DNA from: Candidatus Latescibacterota bacterium
GTDB taxonomy: Bacteria > Latescibacterota > UBA2968 > UBA8231
Direction of reading: 5' to 3'
Assembly (NCBI GenBank): GCA_022826515.1
Contig: JAJDUT010000024.1
Span: forward strand, 1 to 64,000
DNA: 64,000 nt
The notes beneath the pieces are model-generated. The model was given only the letters and a program-made list of their open reading frames with translations. It was not told where the DNA came from and did no database searches. Position numbers and translations under genes: made by a program. Each line of letters opens with the position of its first letter. Position 1 is the first letter of the stretch. Positions 1-7,471 of this stretch are shown here, in pieces.

Positions 1-178
1 GCCTGAGATGGCTCAAACGGTGGATCGCCCACCAACGCCAACGCTTGCCCCCCTTCAATGCACAGTTGGCACCCACAGGAATCAGAACCGTTAGGAAAAC
101 CAAAAAACCTAGCAAAAAGTAAAAATGTAAGGGAATCAGGATATACAGGACAAACAACCATCGCATAGGGCTTTCCAT
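1..178 (-). CDS. Partial small membrane protein, cut by the left window edge
   Basis: A reading frame opens at ATG 178 (alternative ATG 166) and stays open to the window edge, giving 59 residues. Residues 7-35 are a continuous hydrophobic stretch starting MRWLFVLYILIPLHFYF, followed by a basic, tryptophan-rich segment (GGKRWRWWAIHRLSHLR). That is the pattern of a membrane helix followed by a positively charged cytoplasmic loop. It vaguely resembles DUF2784-type small membrane proteins, but the family is not secure. It overlaps, in another frame, the 3' part of the HindIII-like restriction gene, whose similarity to HindIII fades at about the same point. The best reading is that a restriction-gene remnant abuts or invades this gene. 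The true start may have been displaced, because the first codons fall in restriction-gene-derived DNA. Confidence 0.45.
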   Translation of the reverse strand, partial: MESPMRWLFVLYILIPLHFYFLLGFLVFLTVLIPVGANCALKGGKRWRWWAIHRLSHLR

Positions 179-596
179 GCTTCCAGTTGTCCATTGCTTG
201 TACCTTGAAATCCTTCTGATTCTTCGCTGTGCGGCTCAGTCTAAATGCTTTTGCATCAGCGACAAAACTGTAGTCGTTGGTGACGCACTCCACATCAGCT
301 ACATTCGCTCGCTCCTTAAGAACCAAGCTCGTAAACCCCATTGCAGTATATGCTGCATGAATCACAACATCGGTATATTTGGAGTACAGTTTCTCTTCGC
401 TAGTGTCGTGCCCATAGCATTCCGGGATTACACCACATAAACGGAGGTGTCCAAGCAGGGCGTCAATCCCTTGTGCTTGGATTTCCTGCTCCAGCTTTTG
501 CTCGATCCTTTCGGCATCAGCGCCAAAATCGCCGCTTGAGCGACTTATCTCGTCGATCCAGTACTTTCGGTTCTCGACTTGTTCTTCGGTAATCAT
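1..596 (-). pseudogene. HindIII-type restriction endonuclease, 3'-truncated remnant
   Basis: The frame starts at ATG 596, with GGAG about eight bases upstream, and runs open to the window edge. Residues 60-150 match the core of R.HindIII closely. The block FVADAKAFRLSRTAKNQKDFKV corresponds to the HindIII active-site region. Catalytic-type residues E95, D114, K116 and D129 sit where E86, D108, K110 and D123 lie in HindIII. HindIII cleaves AAGCTT and is about 300 residues long. Here the resemblance ends near residue 153 (about base 140), and the later part does not look like the HindIII C-terminal half. A different frame there encodes a convincing membrane segment. The gene follows xylA on the same strand. 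No HindIII-type methyltransferase is visible in the window, so this is probably a decayed toxin-half of an R-M system. If the cognate methylase lies left of the edge, an active gene remains possible. Confidence 0.72.
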
Positions 597-669
597 CGTA
601 ACTCCGTTGTGTATCCGTTTCTCGTCTTGCGTGTCTTATGGATTTACGTCCCTCTCCTGCTACCAGTCG

Positions 670-1983
670 CTACAGATAACTATTGACGATATTCTCCAGC
701 ATTTCCTCGCGGCCGCTGCGTTTTTCTGGCTCGCCGTGCTGGTGGACGTATGCCTCTAGCTCGGCAAAGTTGGTGGTGCCGCGCATGATCTTCTCGCCGA
801 TGCCGCTGTGGTACGAGGCGTAGCGCGCTTCGACAAAGGCGTCGAGTGCGCCGTCGTCGATGATGCGCTGGGCCAGCGTTAGCCCGCGGGCGAATGAGTC
901 CATGCCGCCGATGTGGGCGTGGAAGAGATCCTCCAAGTCGCAGGAGCCGCGCCGCAGCTTGGCGTCGAAGTTGATGCCGCCGGAAGCAATGCCGCCTTGC
1001 TTGAGGATCACCAACATGGCGTAGGTGGTGGAGTAGAGGTCGGTGGGGAATTGGTCGGTGTCCCAGCCGAGCAGGTAATCGCCGCGATTGGCGTCAATGC
1101 TGCCCAGTTTGCCGTCGGCCGAGGCGAGCTGGAGGTCGTGTTCAAAGGTGTGGCCGGCCAAGGTGGCGTGATTGGCTTCGATGTTGAGCTTGAACTCGTC
1201 CAACAGGTCGTATTTGCGGAGGAAACTCAAGACGGTGGCGGCGTCGTAGTCGTACTGGTGCTTGGTCGGCTCTTTGGGCTTGGGCTCGACGAGCAGGGTG
1301 CCGGTAAAGCCGATTGCCTTTTTGTGTTCGACAGCCATGTGCAAGAAGCGCGCGAGTTGGTCTTGCTCGTGGGCCATGTTGGTGTTGAGCAAGCTGGAAT
1401 ATCCCTCGCGTCCACCCCAAAACACGTAGTTAGCCCCCCCGAGCCGATGGGTGCATTCCATGGCTTTTTTGATCTGCGCCGCGGCCCAGGCGAAGACGTG
1501 GGCGTCGGGGTTGGTGGCGGCCCCGTGCGTAAAGCGCGCGTTTGAGAAACAGTTGGACGTGCCCCACAGCAAGCGAACGCCCGTGTCGGCTTGCAATTGC
1601 TCGGCCAGCCCCACAATGTGGTCGAGGCGTTCGTTGCTTTCTTTGAGGGTCTCGCCTTCGGGTGCGATGTCGCGGTCGTGCCAGCAGTAGAACGGCGCGC
1701 CGAGCTTGGTGATGAACTCAAAGGCCGCGCGCAAGGTGTCCTCGGCGCGCTGCATGGGGTCAGTGGCGCGATCCCAAGGTCGGTCGTACACCGGAGTCGG
1801 GCCGAAGGGATCGATACCCCCGCCCTTGAAGCTGTGCCAAAAGGCCACGGAGAAACGCAGGTGCTCGGCCATGGTCTTGCCGCCTACCGTGGCCTCGGCG
1901 TCGTAGTGCTTGAAGGCGAGGGGGTTTTTAGAGTCCGGGCCTTCGTAGGCAATTTTTTCGATGCCCTTAAAAAATTCGCTCAT
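670..1983 (-). CDS. xylA: Xylose isomerase
   Basis: This 437-residue cytoplasmic TIM-barrel enzyme interconverts D-xylose and D-xylulose, the first step of the isomerase xylose pathway. The catalytic histidine motif FYCWHDRDIAPEG places H102 and D105 as the ring-opening pair. The metal-binding acidic motifs follow in family order: VEPKPKEP near 231, the IEANHATLAGH helix, DANRGD and WDTDQFPTD. The length is normal for class II xylose isomerases. The start at 1983 begins MSEFFKGIEKI, usual for the family, and has a purine-rich AAAGGG upstream. No xylulokinase lies beside it. It is separated by about 115 bases from the SDR gene upstream on the same strand. Confidence 0.96.
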   Translation of the reverse strand: MSEFFKGIEKIAYEGPDSKNPLAFKHYDAEATVGGKTMAEHLRFSVAFWHSFKGGGIDPFGPTPVYDRPWDRATDPMQRAEDTLRAAFEFITKLGAPFYCWHDRDIAPEGETLKESNERLDHIVGLAEQLQADTGVRLLWGTSNCFSNARFTHGAATNPDAHVFAWAAAQIKKAMECTHRLGGANYVFWGGREGYSSLLNTNMAHEQDQLARFLHMAVEHKKAIGFTGTLLVEPKPKEPTKHQYDYDAATVLSFLRKYDLLDEFKLNIEANHATLAGHTFEHDLQLASADGKLGSIDANRGDYLLGWDTDQFPTDLYSTTYAMLVILKQGGIASGGINFDAKLRRGSCDLEDLFHAHIGGMDSFARGLTLAQRIIDDGALDAFVEARYASYHSGIGEKIMRGTTNFAELEAYVHQHGEPEKRSGREEMLENIVNSYL

Positions 1984-2098
1984 GGGTTACCCTTTCTGAT
2001 TTGTGCGGTGGATTACAGGAAATTCAATAGGTCCAGCGGCTCGGCGAGCAAAGCGCCGTCAAGGTCGAGAACTGCGGCCGCAAAGCACATGGGCGGCC

Positions 2099-2872
2099 TC
2101 ACTCTGGGGTGACGTAGGCAGCGGTGATGCCGCCATCGACGACGAAGGTCGAGCCCGTGATAAAGGAGGCGTCGTCCGAGGCCAAGAAGACGACCGTGCG
2201 GGCGATTTCCTCGGCCTCGCCGAAGCGGCCCATGGGGATGTGGACCAAGCGGCGTTGGCGCTTTTCTTCGCTGTCGAGGTATTTCATCAACAGTTCGGTG
2301 CGTAGAGGGCCGGGGCAGAGTGCGTTGACGCGGATATTTTCGCGGGCGTGGATGATGGCTAGCTCGCGCGTCAGGGCGAGGACGCCGCCTTTGCTGGCGG
2401 TATAGGCCAATTGGGGCGTGGCCGCGCCGAGCAAGGCGACGAAAGAGGCGGTGTTGACGATCGCGCCACCACCGGCGCGGTGCAGGGCCGGAATGCCGTA
2501 TTTGCAACCCAAAAAGACGCCCTTGAGATTGACGGCCATGGTCAAATCCCAGACCTCTTCTTCGGTGTCGATGGCGTCGGCGTCGGCGTGGTGGGAGATG
2601 CCGGCGTTGTTGAACAGCACGTCGAGGCGACCATAAGCGGCTTCGGCTTGCTGCACCATGCGCTCGCAGTCAGCGGCGCGAGACACGTCGGCCGCGATGG
2701 CGATGGCTTGGCCGTTGTCCTCGGTGATGGTTGCGGCCGTTTCTTCAGCGGTGGCCGCGTCGATGTCAACGGCTGCAATGTGTGCGCCTTCGCGGGCGCA
2801 GAGTAGCGCGGTTTGGCGGCCGATGCCCGAGCCAGCGCCGGTGATGAGGACGACTTTGTCGGCGAGCTTCAC
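2099..2872 (-). CDS. SDR family NAD(P)-dependent oxidoreductase
   Basis: This is a 257-residue classical short-chain dehydrogenase. The cofactor loop TGAGSGIGR is at residues 11-19, NNAG lies near 90, and the catalytic Ser and Tyr-x-x-x-Lys are in NTASF and YTASK. The C-terminal TGSTFVVDGG is typical of FabG-like members. It starts at ATG 2872, overlapping the lpd stop by four bases, so the two are translationally coupled at the end of the ODH operon. The substrate cannot be inferred. Members of this family reduce or oxidise many alcohols, sugars and acyl carriers, and the coupling to lpd need not reflect shared chemistry. Confidence 0.93.
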   Translation of the reverse strand: MKLADKVVLITGAGSGIGRQTALLCAREGAHIAAVDIDAATAEETAATITEDNGQAIAIAADVSRAADCERMVQQAEAAYGRLDVLFNNAGISHHADADAIDTEEEVWDLTMAVNLKGVFLGCKYGIPALHRAGGGAIVNTASFVALLGAATPQLAYTASKGGVLALTRELAIIHARENIRVNALCPGPLRTELLMKYLDSEEKRQRRLVHIPMGRFGEAEEIARTVVFLASDDASFITGSTFVVDGGITAAYVTPE

Positions 2873-4251
2873 GATACTGTGTCCCGCGCTGCCTCACCCA
2901 CGACTTCTGACAGTGCTGGATGCGCGTGGACGGTGCGGGCTACATCCTCGGCACTGGCACCGAACTCTAAGGCCAAGACGCCCTCGGCAATCAAGTGCGA
3001 AGCCTGCGGCCCTAGGATGTGCATTCCCAAGAGTTGGTCGGTGTGCGCATCGGCGACGACCTTGACTAGGCCGTCGATGTCGTCCATGCAGTGGGCGCGG
3101 GCATTGCTGCGGAATTGGTGCTTGCCGACGGCGACTTCGTGGCCGGCCGCTGTGGCTGCTTCCTCGCTCGCGCCTACGGAGGCTAATTCTGGATGGGTGT
3201 ACACGACGGAAGGTATGGCCTCGTAGTTGACCTGCCCGGCGCGTCCGGCTATCCGCTCAGCGACGGCGATTCCTTCGGCCTCGGCCTTATGGGCTAGCAT
3301 AGGTCCGGGCACGAGGTCGCCGATAGCCCAGATGCCCTCGACGTTGGTGCGGCCCTGTGCGTCGACTAGGACTTGTCCACGTTCGTTGGTCGCTACACTC
3401 ACGTCTTTGAGTCCCAACCCTGTGCTGCATGGTTTGCGTCCTACGGCTACCAACACCAGATCGCACGTCTCGACGCGTTCTTGATCGCCGGCTCCTATGG
3501 TCAGCGTCAACTGACCTTCTTCGATCGCAGCGGATTGGGCCTTGGCCCCGAGCAGGAATTTTAATCCCTGTCGCTTGAGCAATCGCTCTAGCTGCCGGGC
3601 CATTTCTTGGTCCATCTCCGGCAAAATTTGATCCATGGCCTCTACTACGAGCACTTGGGCTCCTAGCCGAGCCCACACAGACCCCAGTTCCAACCCAATG
3701 GCACCGCCGCCGATGACGACGAGCCGCTCAGGCACCTTTTCTAAGGTTAAAGCCTCGGTTGAACTGATTATATGTTTTCCATCAAAAGGCAGATTCGACA
3801 ACTCTACGGGCGTGCTCCCGGTGGCCAACAGGATGTGATTGGCAGACAGCACTTGCTCGCCATCGGAACCTTGCACTGCCACGCTGCCCGGGGCGCGGAC
3901 TTGGCCCGTGCCGACGAAATGCGTCACCCCTCGGCCCTTAAACAGCCCCTCAATGCCCTTGGTCATGGTCTGGACGATTTTTTCTTTTCGCGCCATCATG
4001 GCCTGCAGGTCCAAGCCCACTTCGCCCTGTCCGATTCCGTGGTGTCCTAACCCTTTCTTGGCTCTGTAGAATAAATCACTCGACTCTAGCAACGCCTTGC
4101 TGGGGATGCAGCCGACATTGAGACAGGTGCCGCCGAGGTAGCTTTTGTCGATGCAGGCCACCTTCATGCCGAGCTGTGCTGCCTTACTCGCGGCCACGTA
4201 GCCGCCCGGCCCTGCGCCGATGACGATTAGGTCGAATGCAGTGTCGCTCAC
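2869..4251 (-). CDS. lpdA: Dihydrolipoyl dehydrogenase (E3 of 2-oxoglutarate dehydrogenase)
   Basis: This FAD enzyme reoxidises the dihydrolipoyl group carried by the E2 subunit and passes electrons to NAD. The N-terminal FAD site is GAGPGGYVAA. The redox disulfide is GGTCLNVGCIPSKALL, the NAD site is VIGGGAIGLELGSVWARLG, and the C-terminal HAHPALSEVV supplies the active-site His-Glu pair. The best start is GTG 4251, beginning MSDTAFDLIVIGAG, preceded by AAAGGAAACACC. An upstream ATG at 4281 would add ten uncharacteristic residues and has no better ribosome site. The protein is 460 residues, normal for the family. An R-M pair separates it from odhB, with which it would usually be adjacent. 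Confidence 0.96.
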   Translation of the reverse strand: MSDTAFDLIVIGAGPGGYVAASKAAQLGMKVACIDKSYLGGTCLNVGCIPSKALLESSDLFYRAKKGLGHHGIGQGEVGLDLQAMMARKEKIVQTMTKGIEGLFKGRGVTHFVGTGQVRAPGSVAVQGSDGEQVLSANHILLATGSTPVELSNLPFDGKHIISSTEALTLEKVPERLVVIGGGAIGLELGSVWARLGAQVLVVEAMDQILPEMDQEMARQLERLLKRQGLKFLLGAKAQSAAIEEGQLTLTIGAGDQERVETCDLVLVAVGRKPCSTGLGLKDVSVATNERGQVLVDAQGRTNVEGIWAIGDLVPGPMLAHKAEAEGIAVAERIAGRAGQVNYEAIPSVVYTHPELASVGASEEAATAAGHEVAVGKHQFRSNARAHCMDDIDGLVKVVADAHTDQLLGMHILGPQASHLIAEGVLALEFGASAEDVARTVHAHPALSEVVGEAARDTVS

Positions 4252-4315
4252 GGTGTTTCCTTTTTGCGTAATTAGCAGCACACGTTAGAACGTCTGCTGG
4301 CTCCTTATCAGACAG

Positions 4316-5215
4316 TTACCTGACGAGCTTCCAAATATCGCCAAACAGAAAATGGTCGAAGGTTTTTATGTGATCCTTCAAAATATCCTTTATCTGCATG
4401 TCAGGACGTATGTCAAAATAATATACTCCATCTAATGGATTTAGTTTAACTGTATAGCCCTTAAAGTGCCCTGAAAGAAAAGTTGTATTGATACCATAGT
4501 TGCCGTCCCTGCCTTTTCTTTGCACATCGTTCAAAAAAATAGCGAAATGGGGTGTGTCTCTATCTGTCAAGCGATTATATAGGAATTTATCGACAAATAT
4601 TTTAGCTAGACGGTCCTTGCTCGATGTTTTTACAGACCCTATCGCACGTACTTCTTCAAGTTCTTTTACAATAAGATCGTGCTGATAATTCATAGTAAAT
4701 TCGACTTTTCCATTTATTTTCACCGGAACTTGCACTGTCCCTTGCGTAACATAAACTCCGACTTTACCTATGATGAGACGTATAAACCTTTCAAACAGAT
4801 CGCCATTTATCTTTCTTGCCGTATTTGACTTATTAGCAGGCAAGGCATCAAGAGTAGCCCCGATACATTGTTGCGCTGTATAAATGCTTCTATTAATGAT
4901 CTCTCGGTTAGACGAGTTATCAGTACTATCATCCTCGCCTTGAATATCCAAAAGAATTTCTTTAAAGGGATCAATAACAGCCTCCATATCTTCTAATGAA
5001 TACATCAATTTGGAGTTGATTGGTCTTGTTACATTATATGTTCCATCATCTTTGTATTGAAAGAATTGATAATTGTTCTCATTTCTCGATACAATTACAG
5101 CTTGTAGATTGTCTTTGATGAATTCAAGATACGCCTTTGCAAAATCGCAGTACCTATCAATGTCGCGAAAATAATCTTTATCGCAGGCGATGCTTACCAG
5201 TCTTTCTAAAGTCAA
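4316..5215 (-). CDS. Type II restriction endonuclease (specificity unknown)
   Basis: This 299-residue protein overlaps the upstream methyltransferase gene by four bases, the usual arrangement of a type II R-M pair. The central segment YQHDLIVKELEEV followed by RAIGSVKTSSKDR resembles a PD-(D/E)XK core. It has an acidic residue in the first strand, then x-V-K and the T-S-K-D/E-R motif seen in many type II enzymes, although the usual acidic residue before V-K is a serine. The C-terminal half (TFLSGHFKGY, KLNPLDGVYYFD) contains conserved-looking blocks. The gene is strikingly AT-rich compared with the neighbouring ODH genes, which points to acquisition by transfer. I did not recognise the named family, so no recognition sequence is proposed. 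Confidence 0.75.
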   Translation of the reverse strand: MTLERLVSIACDKDYFRDIDRYCDFAKAYLEFIKDNLQAVIVSRNENNYQFFQYKDDGTYNVTRPINSKLMYSLEDMEAVIDPFKEILLDIQGEDDSTDNSSNREIINRSIYTAQQCIGATLDALPANKSNTARKINGDLFERFIRLIIGKVGVYVTQGTVQVPVKINGKVEFTMNYQHDLIVKELEEVRAIGSVKTSSKDRLAKIFVDKFLYNRLTDRDTPHFAIFLNDVQRKGRDGNYGINTTFLSGHFKGYTVKLNPLDGVYYFDIRPDMQIKDILKDHIKTFDHFLFGDIWKLVR

Positions 5216-6165
5216 CGGATTGAACTCCTTCTTTTTTCATTTTCTTTATCAAGTGCGATCCACCCGTCTTTTGACCTGCGAATCACATTTTCTATCCTGT
5301 CTATCGCCCATTTATTGTATTCGGAATCAATTTCACAACCAGCCCATCTTCGTCCGAGTTGTTCAGAAACGACTAACGTTGTACCCGATCCTGAGAACGG
5401 ATCAATAACAAGATCGCCTTCTTTAGACGAAGCTAGGACAAACTTCCGAACGAGTTCTTCTGGTTTTTGTGTAGGATGAGGTGTTTTTTCATTCATTCCA
5501 TTACACGTGGTCGGCACTTCTATAACATCTCGTGGCTTTGCCCCTCTCGGATGCGGCGTCCAAACATTTTTTTGTCTCGCTCCATTTCCGTACTGACTTG
5601 ACTCTGCTTGTGGATGAGATGGGTACTTTAGCGTATGATTGCCATAGGGAATTCTAATGTCATCGATATTAAATGTCTGTTTCTTGGATTTACGCAAGTG
5701 AAGAATGCTCTCATGGGACCTTCCCCAGTCACTTCCCATATTGGCTTTGTTTTTATAGTACCACACCAGCCACTTGCACGATCTAAAACACTTCATAGAC
5801 GGCTGCTTTATATCTGCAAGTATTTCAGAAAATCCACAGAGATACATCGTCCCTTCTCCCTTTAGAATACGATGTGCCTCTCTAATCCATTCCATCGACC
5901 ATTCAATGTACTTTTCTTGGTTCTCAAATCTATCCCATTCGGCCTTATTGATGTTGTATGGAGGATCAGCAAAAATAAGATCCACGCTTTCTCCGTCCAA
6001 GCTCTTGAGCCACTCGACAGAATCCCCCTGAAAAAGAGAACCGTGAGGATGCCTATATATCTCGCAAAATTTCGACTCATTTTTTATTGCTAGCTGTTTG
6101 CCAACCATAGAGAACTTGAACTTAAGCGGATTCTCTTGATTGCGTTTTTCAACTTTTTTGGGCAT
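5212..6165 (-). CDS. Site-specific DNA methyltransferase, beta class (N4-cytosine or N6-adenine)
   Basis: This 317-residue amino-methyltransferase protects sites cut by the adjacent endonuclease. The catalytic motif LIFADPPYNI lies near residue 68. The target-recognition region follows (GRSHESILHLRK, HTLKYPSHPQAESSQYG, TPHPRGAKPRDV). The S-adenosylmethionine motif VIDPFSGSGTTLVV is near the C terminus. The order DPPY, recognition domain, FxGxG defines the beta class. HPTQKPEELV is the standard pre-motif-I block. The gene lies 36 bases downstream of odhB and its AT-rich composition differs sharply from it. The R gene overlaps its stop by four bases. Confidence 0.9.
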   Translation of the reverse strand: MPKKVEKRNQENPLKFKFSMVGKQLAIKNESKFCEIYRHPHGSLFQGDSVEWLKSLDGESVDLIFADPPYNINKAEWDRFENQEKYIEWSMEWIREAHRILKGEGTMYLCGFSEILADIKQPSMKCFRSCKWLVWYYKNKANMGSDWGRSHESILHLRKSKKQTFNIDDIRIPYGNHTLKYPSHPQAESSQYGNGARQKNVWTPHPRGAKPRDVIEVPTTCNGMNEKTPHPTQKPEELVRKFVLASSKEGDLVIDPFSGSGTTLVVSEQLGRRWAGCEIDSEYNKWAIDRIENVIRRSKDGWIALDKENEKRRSSIR

Positions 6166-6201
6166 TAGTGTTTCTCCACTATGACCAGCGACAGCTTTTC
6201 A

Positions 6202-7461
6202 CTATACCTCTAACAGCAGCCGCGCTGGATCTTCCAATAGCTCTTTCAACCGCACTAAAAACGAGACTGACTGCTGGCCATCGACGAGCCGATGGTCATA
6301 GGACAGTGCAACGTACATCATCGGCCTGATCACCACTTGACCTTCGATAGCTACGGGCCGCTCTTGGATTGCGTGCATTCCCAGAATGCCGCTTTGCGGC
6401 GCGTTTAGAATCGGCGTGGAAAGTAGCGATCCGAAGACCCCGCCGTTGGTGATGGTAAAGGTGCCACCGCTTAGCTCGTCCATGGCCAGCTTGTTGTCGC
6501 GGGCGCTTAGCGCGAGTCGCTTGATGTTGCTTTCGAGCTGGGCGATGGACATCTGCTCGGCGCGGTGCAAGACGGGCACGACTAGGCCGCGCTCCGTGCT
6601 CACTGCGATTCCCAAATTGACGAAGTCGTGATACACAATGTGGGTGCCGTCGATCTGCGCGTTGATCGCTGGGAACTCGCCGAGTGCGAGGACGGCAGCT
6701 CGCGAAAAGAAGGACATCAGCCCCAGCGATGAGCCGTGGACTTGGGCAAAGCGCTCCTTGTACTTGGCTCTGAGCTGCATCACCGCACTCATGTCGATTT
6801 CGTTGAAGGTCGTCAGCATGGCCGCGTTGTGCTGCGCGGCGACCAAGTGTTCGGCAATGCGCTGGCGGAGTCGGCTCATTGGCTCGCGGCGGGTGAGGCC
6901 GGGACTGGCGGGCGCAGGAGTGGATTGAGCCGGTTCGGGCGCAGGAGTGGATTCAGGCGCAGGCGACGGAGCGGGTTCGGGGACTGATGGCGGTTGAATA
7001 GGTGTAGATGCAGGCGACGATTGAGCGGGTTCAGGCGTAGATAGCGTCTCTAGATGGGCTAGCACGTCCTTTTTCGTCAGCCGCCCGCCCTTGCCCGTGC
7101 CCTCAATCGCGGTCGGGTCCAGCTCGTGTTCTTCGACTAAGCGGCGCACGGCTGGGCTTAGGGTGGGCTCGGGTTTGGGTGTAGCGGATTCGGGTTTGGT
7201 CTCCGCAACCGGCATGGCGGCTTGTGCCGTTTCATCTATCTCCGCGACTATCGCCCCTATGGCTAGCGTGGTGTCGGTGGATTGTAGGTGTTTGAGCGCG
7301 CCGCTGGCTGGGGCTGGCAGTTCGACATTGGCCTTGTCGGTTTCTAACACGCAGAGCGGCTCGTCCTGCTCGACGCGCTCGCCGTCGCCCTTGAGCCATT
7401 CGAGGAGAATTACCTCGCTGACGGATTCGCCCATGCTCGGTATTTCGACTTGTACTGACAT
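6202..7461 (-). CDS. odhB: Dihydrolipoyllysine-residue succinyltransferase (E2 of 2-oxoglutarate dehydrogenase)
   Basis: This 419-residue E2 core enzyme transfers the succinyl group from lipoamide to CoA. The lipoyl domain occupies residues 1-80, with the lipoylated lysine in [10 protein letters not shown] Pro/Ala/Glu/Ser-rich linker follows. The peripheral-subunit-binding domain ([14 protein letters not shown] through [12 protein letters not shown]) sits at about 102-140, after which comes a second, longer Pro/Ala/Ser/Glu linker of repeated PAP/PES-like units. The catalytic domain runs from about 190 and ends with [16 protein letters not shown], carrying the HxxxDG signature. It begins ten bases after odhA. 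The single lipoyl domain and length match SucB/OdhB rather than multi-lipoyl pyruvate E2 proteins. Confidence 0.95.
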   Translation of the reverse strand: MSVQVEIPSMGESVSEVILLEWLKGDGERVEQDEPLCVLETDKANVELPAPASGALKHLQSTDTTLAIGAIVAEIDETAQAAMPVAETKPESATPKPEPTLSPAVRRLVEEHELDPTAIEGTGKGGRLTKKDVLAHLETLSTPEPAQSSPASTPIQPPSVPEPAPSPAPESTPAPEPAQSTPAPASPGLTRREPMSRLRQRIAEHLVAAQHNAAMLTTFNEIDMSAVMQLRAKYKERFAQVHGSSLGLMSFFSRAAVLALGEFPAINAQIDGTHIVYHDFVNLGIAVSTERGLVVPVLHRAEQMSIAQLESNIKRLALSARDNKLAMDELSGGTFTITNGGVFGSLLSTPILNAPQSGILGMHAIQERPVAIEGQVVIRPMMYVALSYDHRLVDGQQSVSFLVRLKELLEDPARLLLEV

Positions 7462-7471
7462 GCAAATGCTC

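Noticed and set aside
177..440. Plus-strand ORF of 87 codons at the left end
   Set aside because: It lies antisense to the HindIII-like frame, shows no family-like pattern and has no ribosome site. The minus-strand frame has clear homology.
913..1545. Long plus-strand ORFs antisense to xylA, odhA, purL and the helicase gene
   Set aside because: These Gly/Val- or Arg-rich frames are typical of GC-rich antisense shadows. The opposite frames carry complete catalytic motifs.
2013..2098. Short frame ending CFAAAVLDLDGALLAEPLDLL, resembling a HAD motif
   Set aside because: Only about 25 codons precede the stop, and it is the tail of an SDR shadow frame. The D-x-D-G likeness is too short to call a gene or relic.
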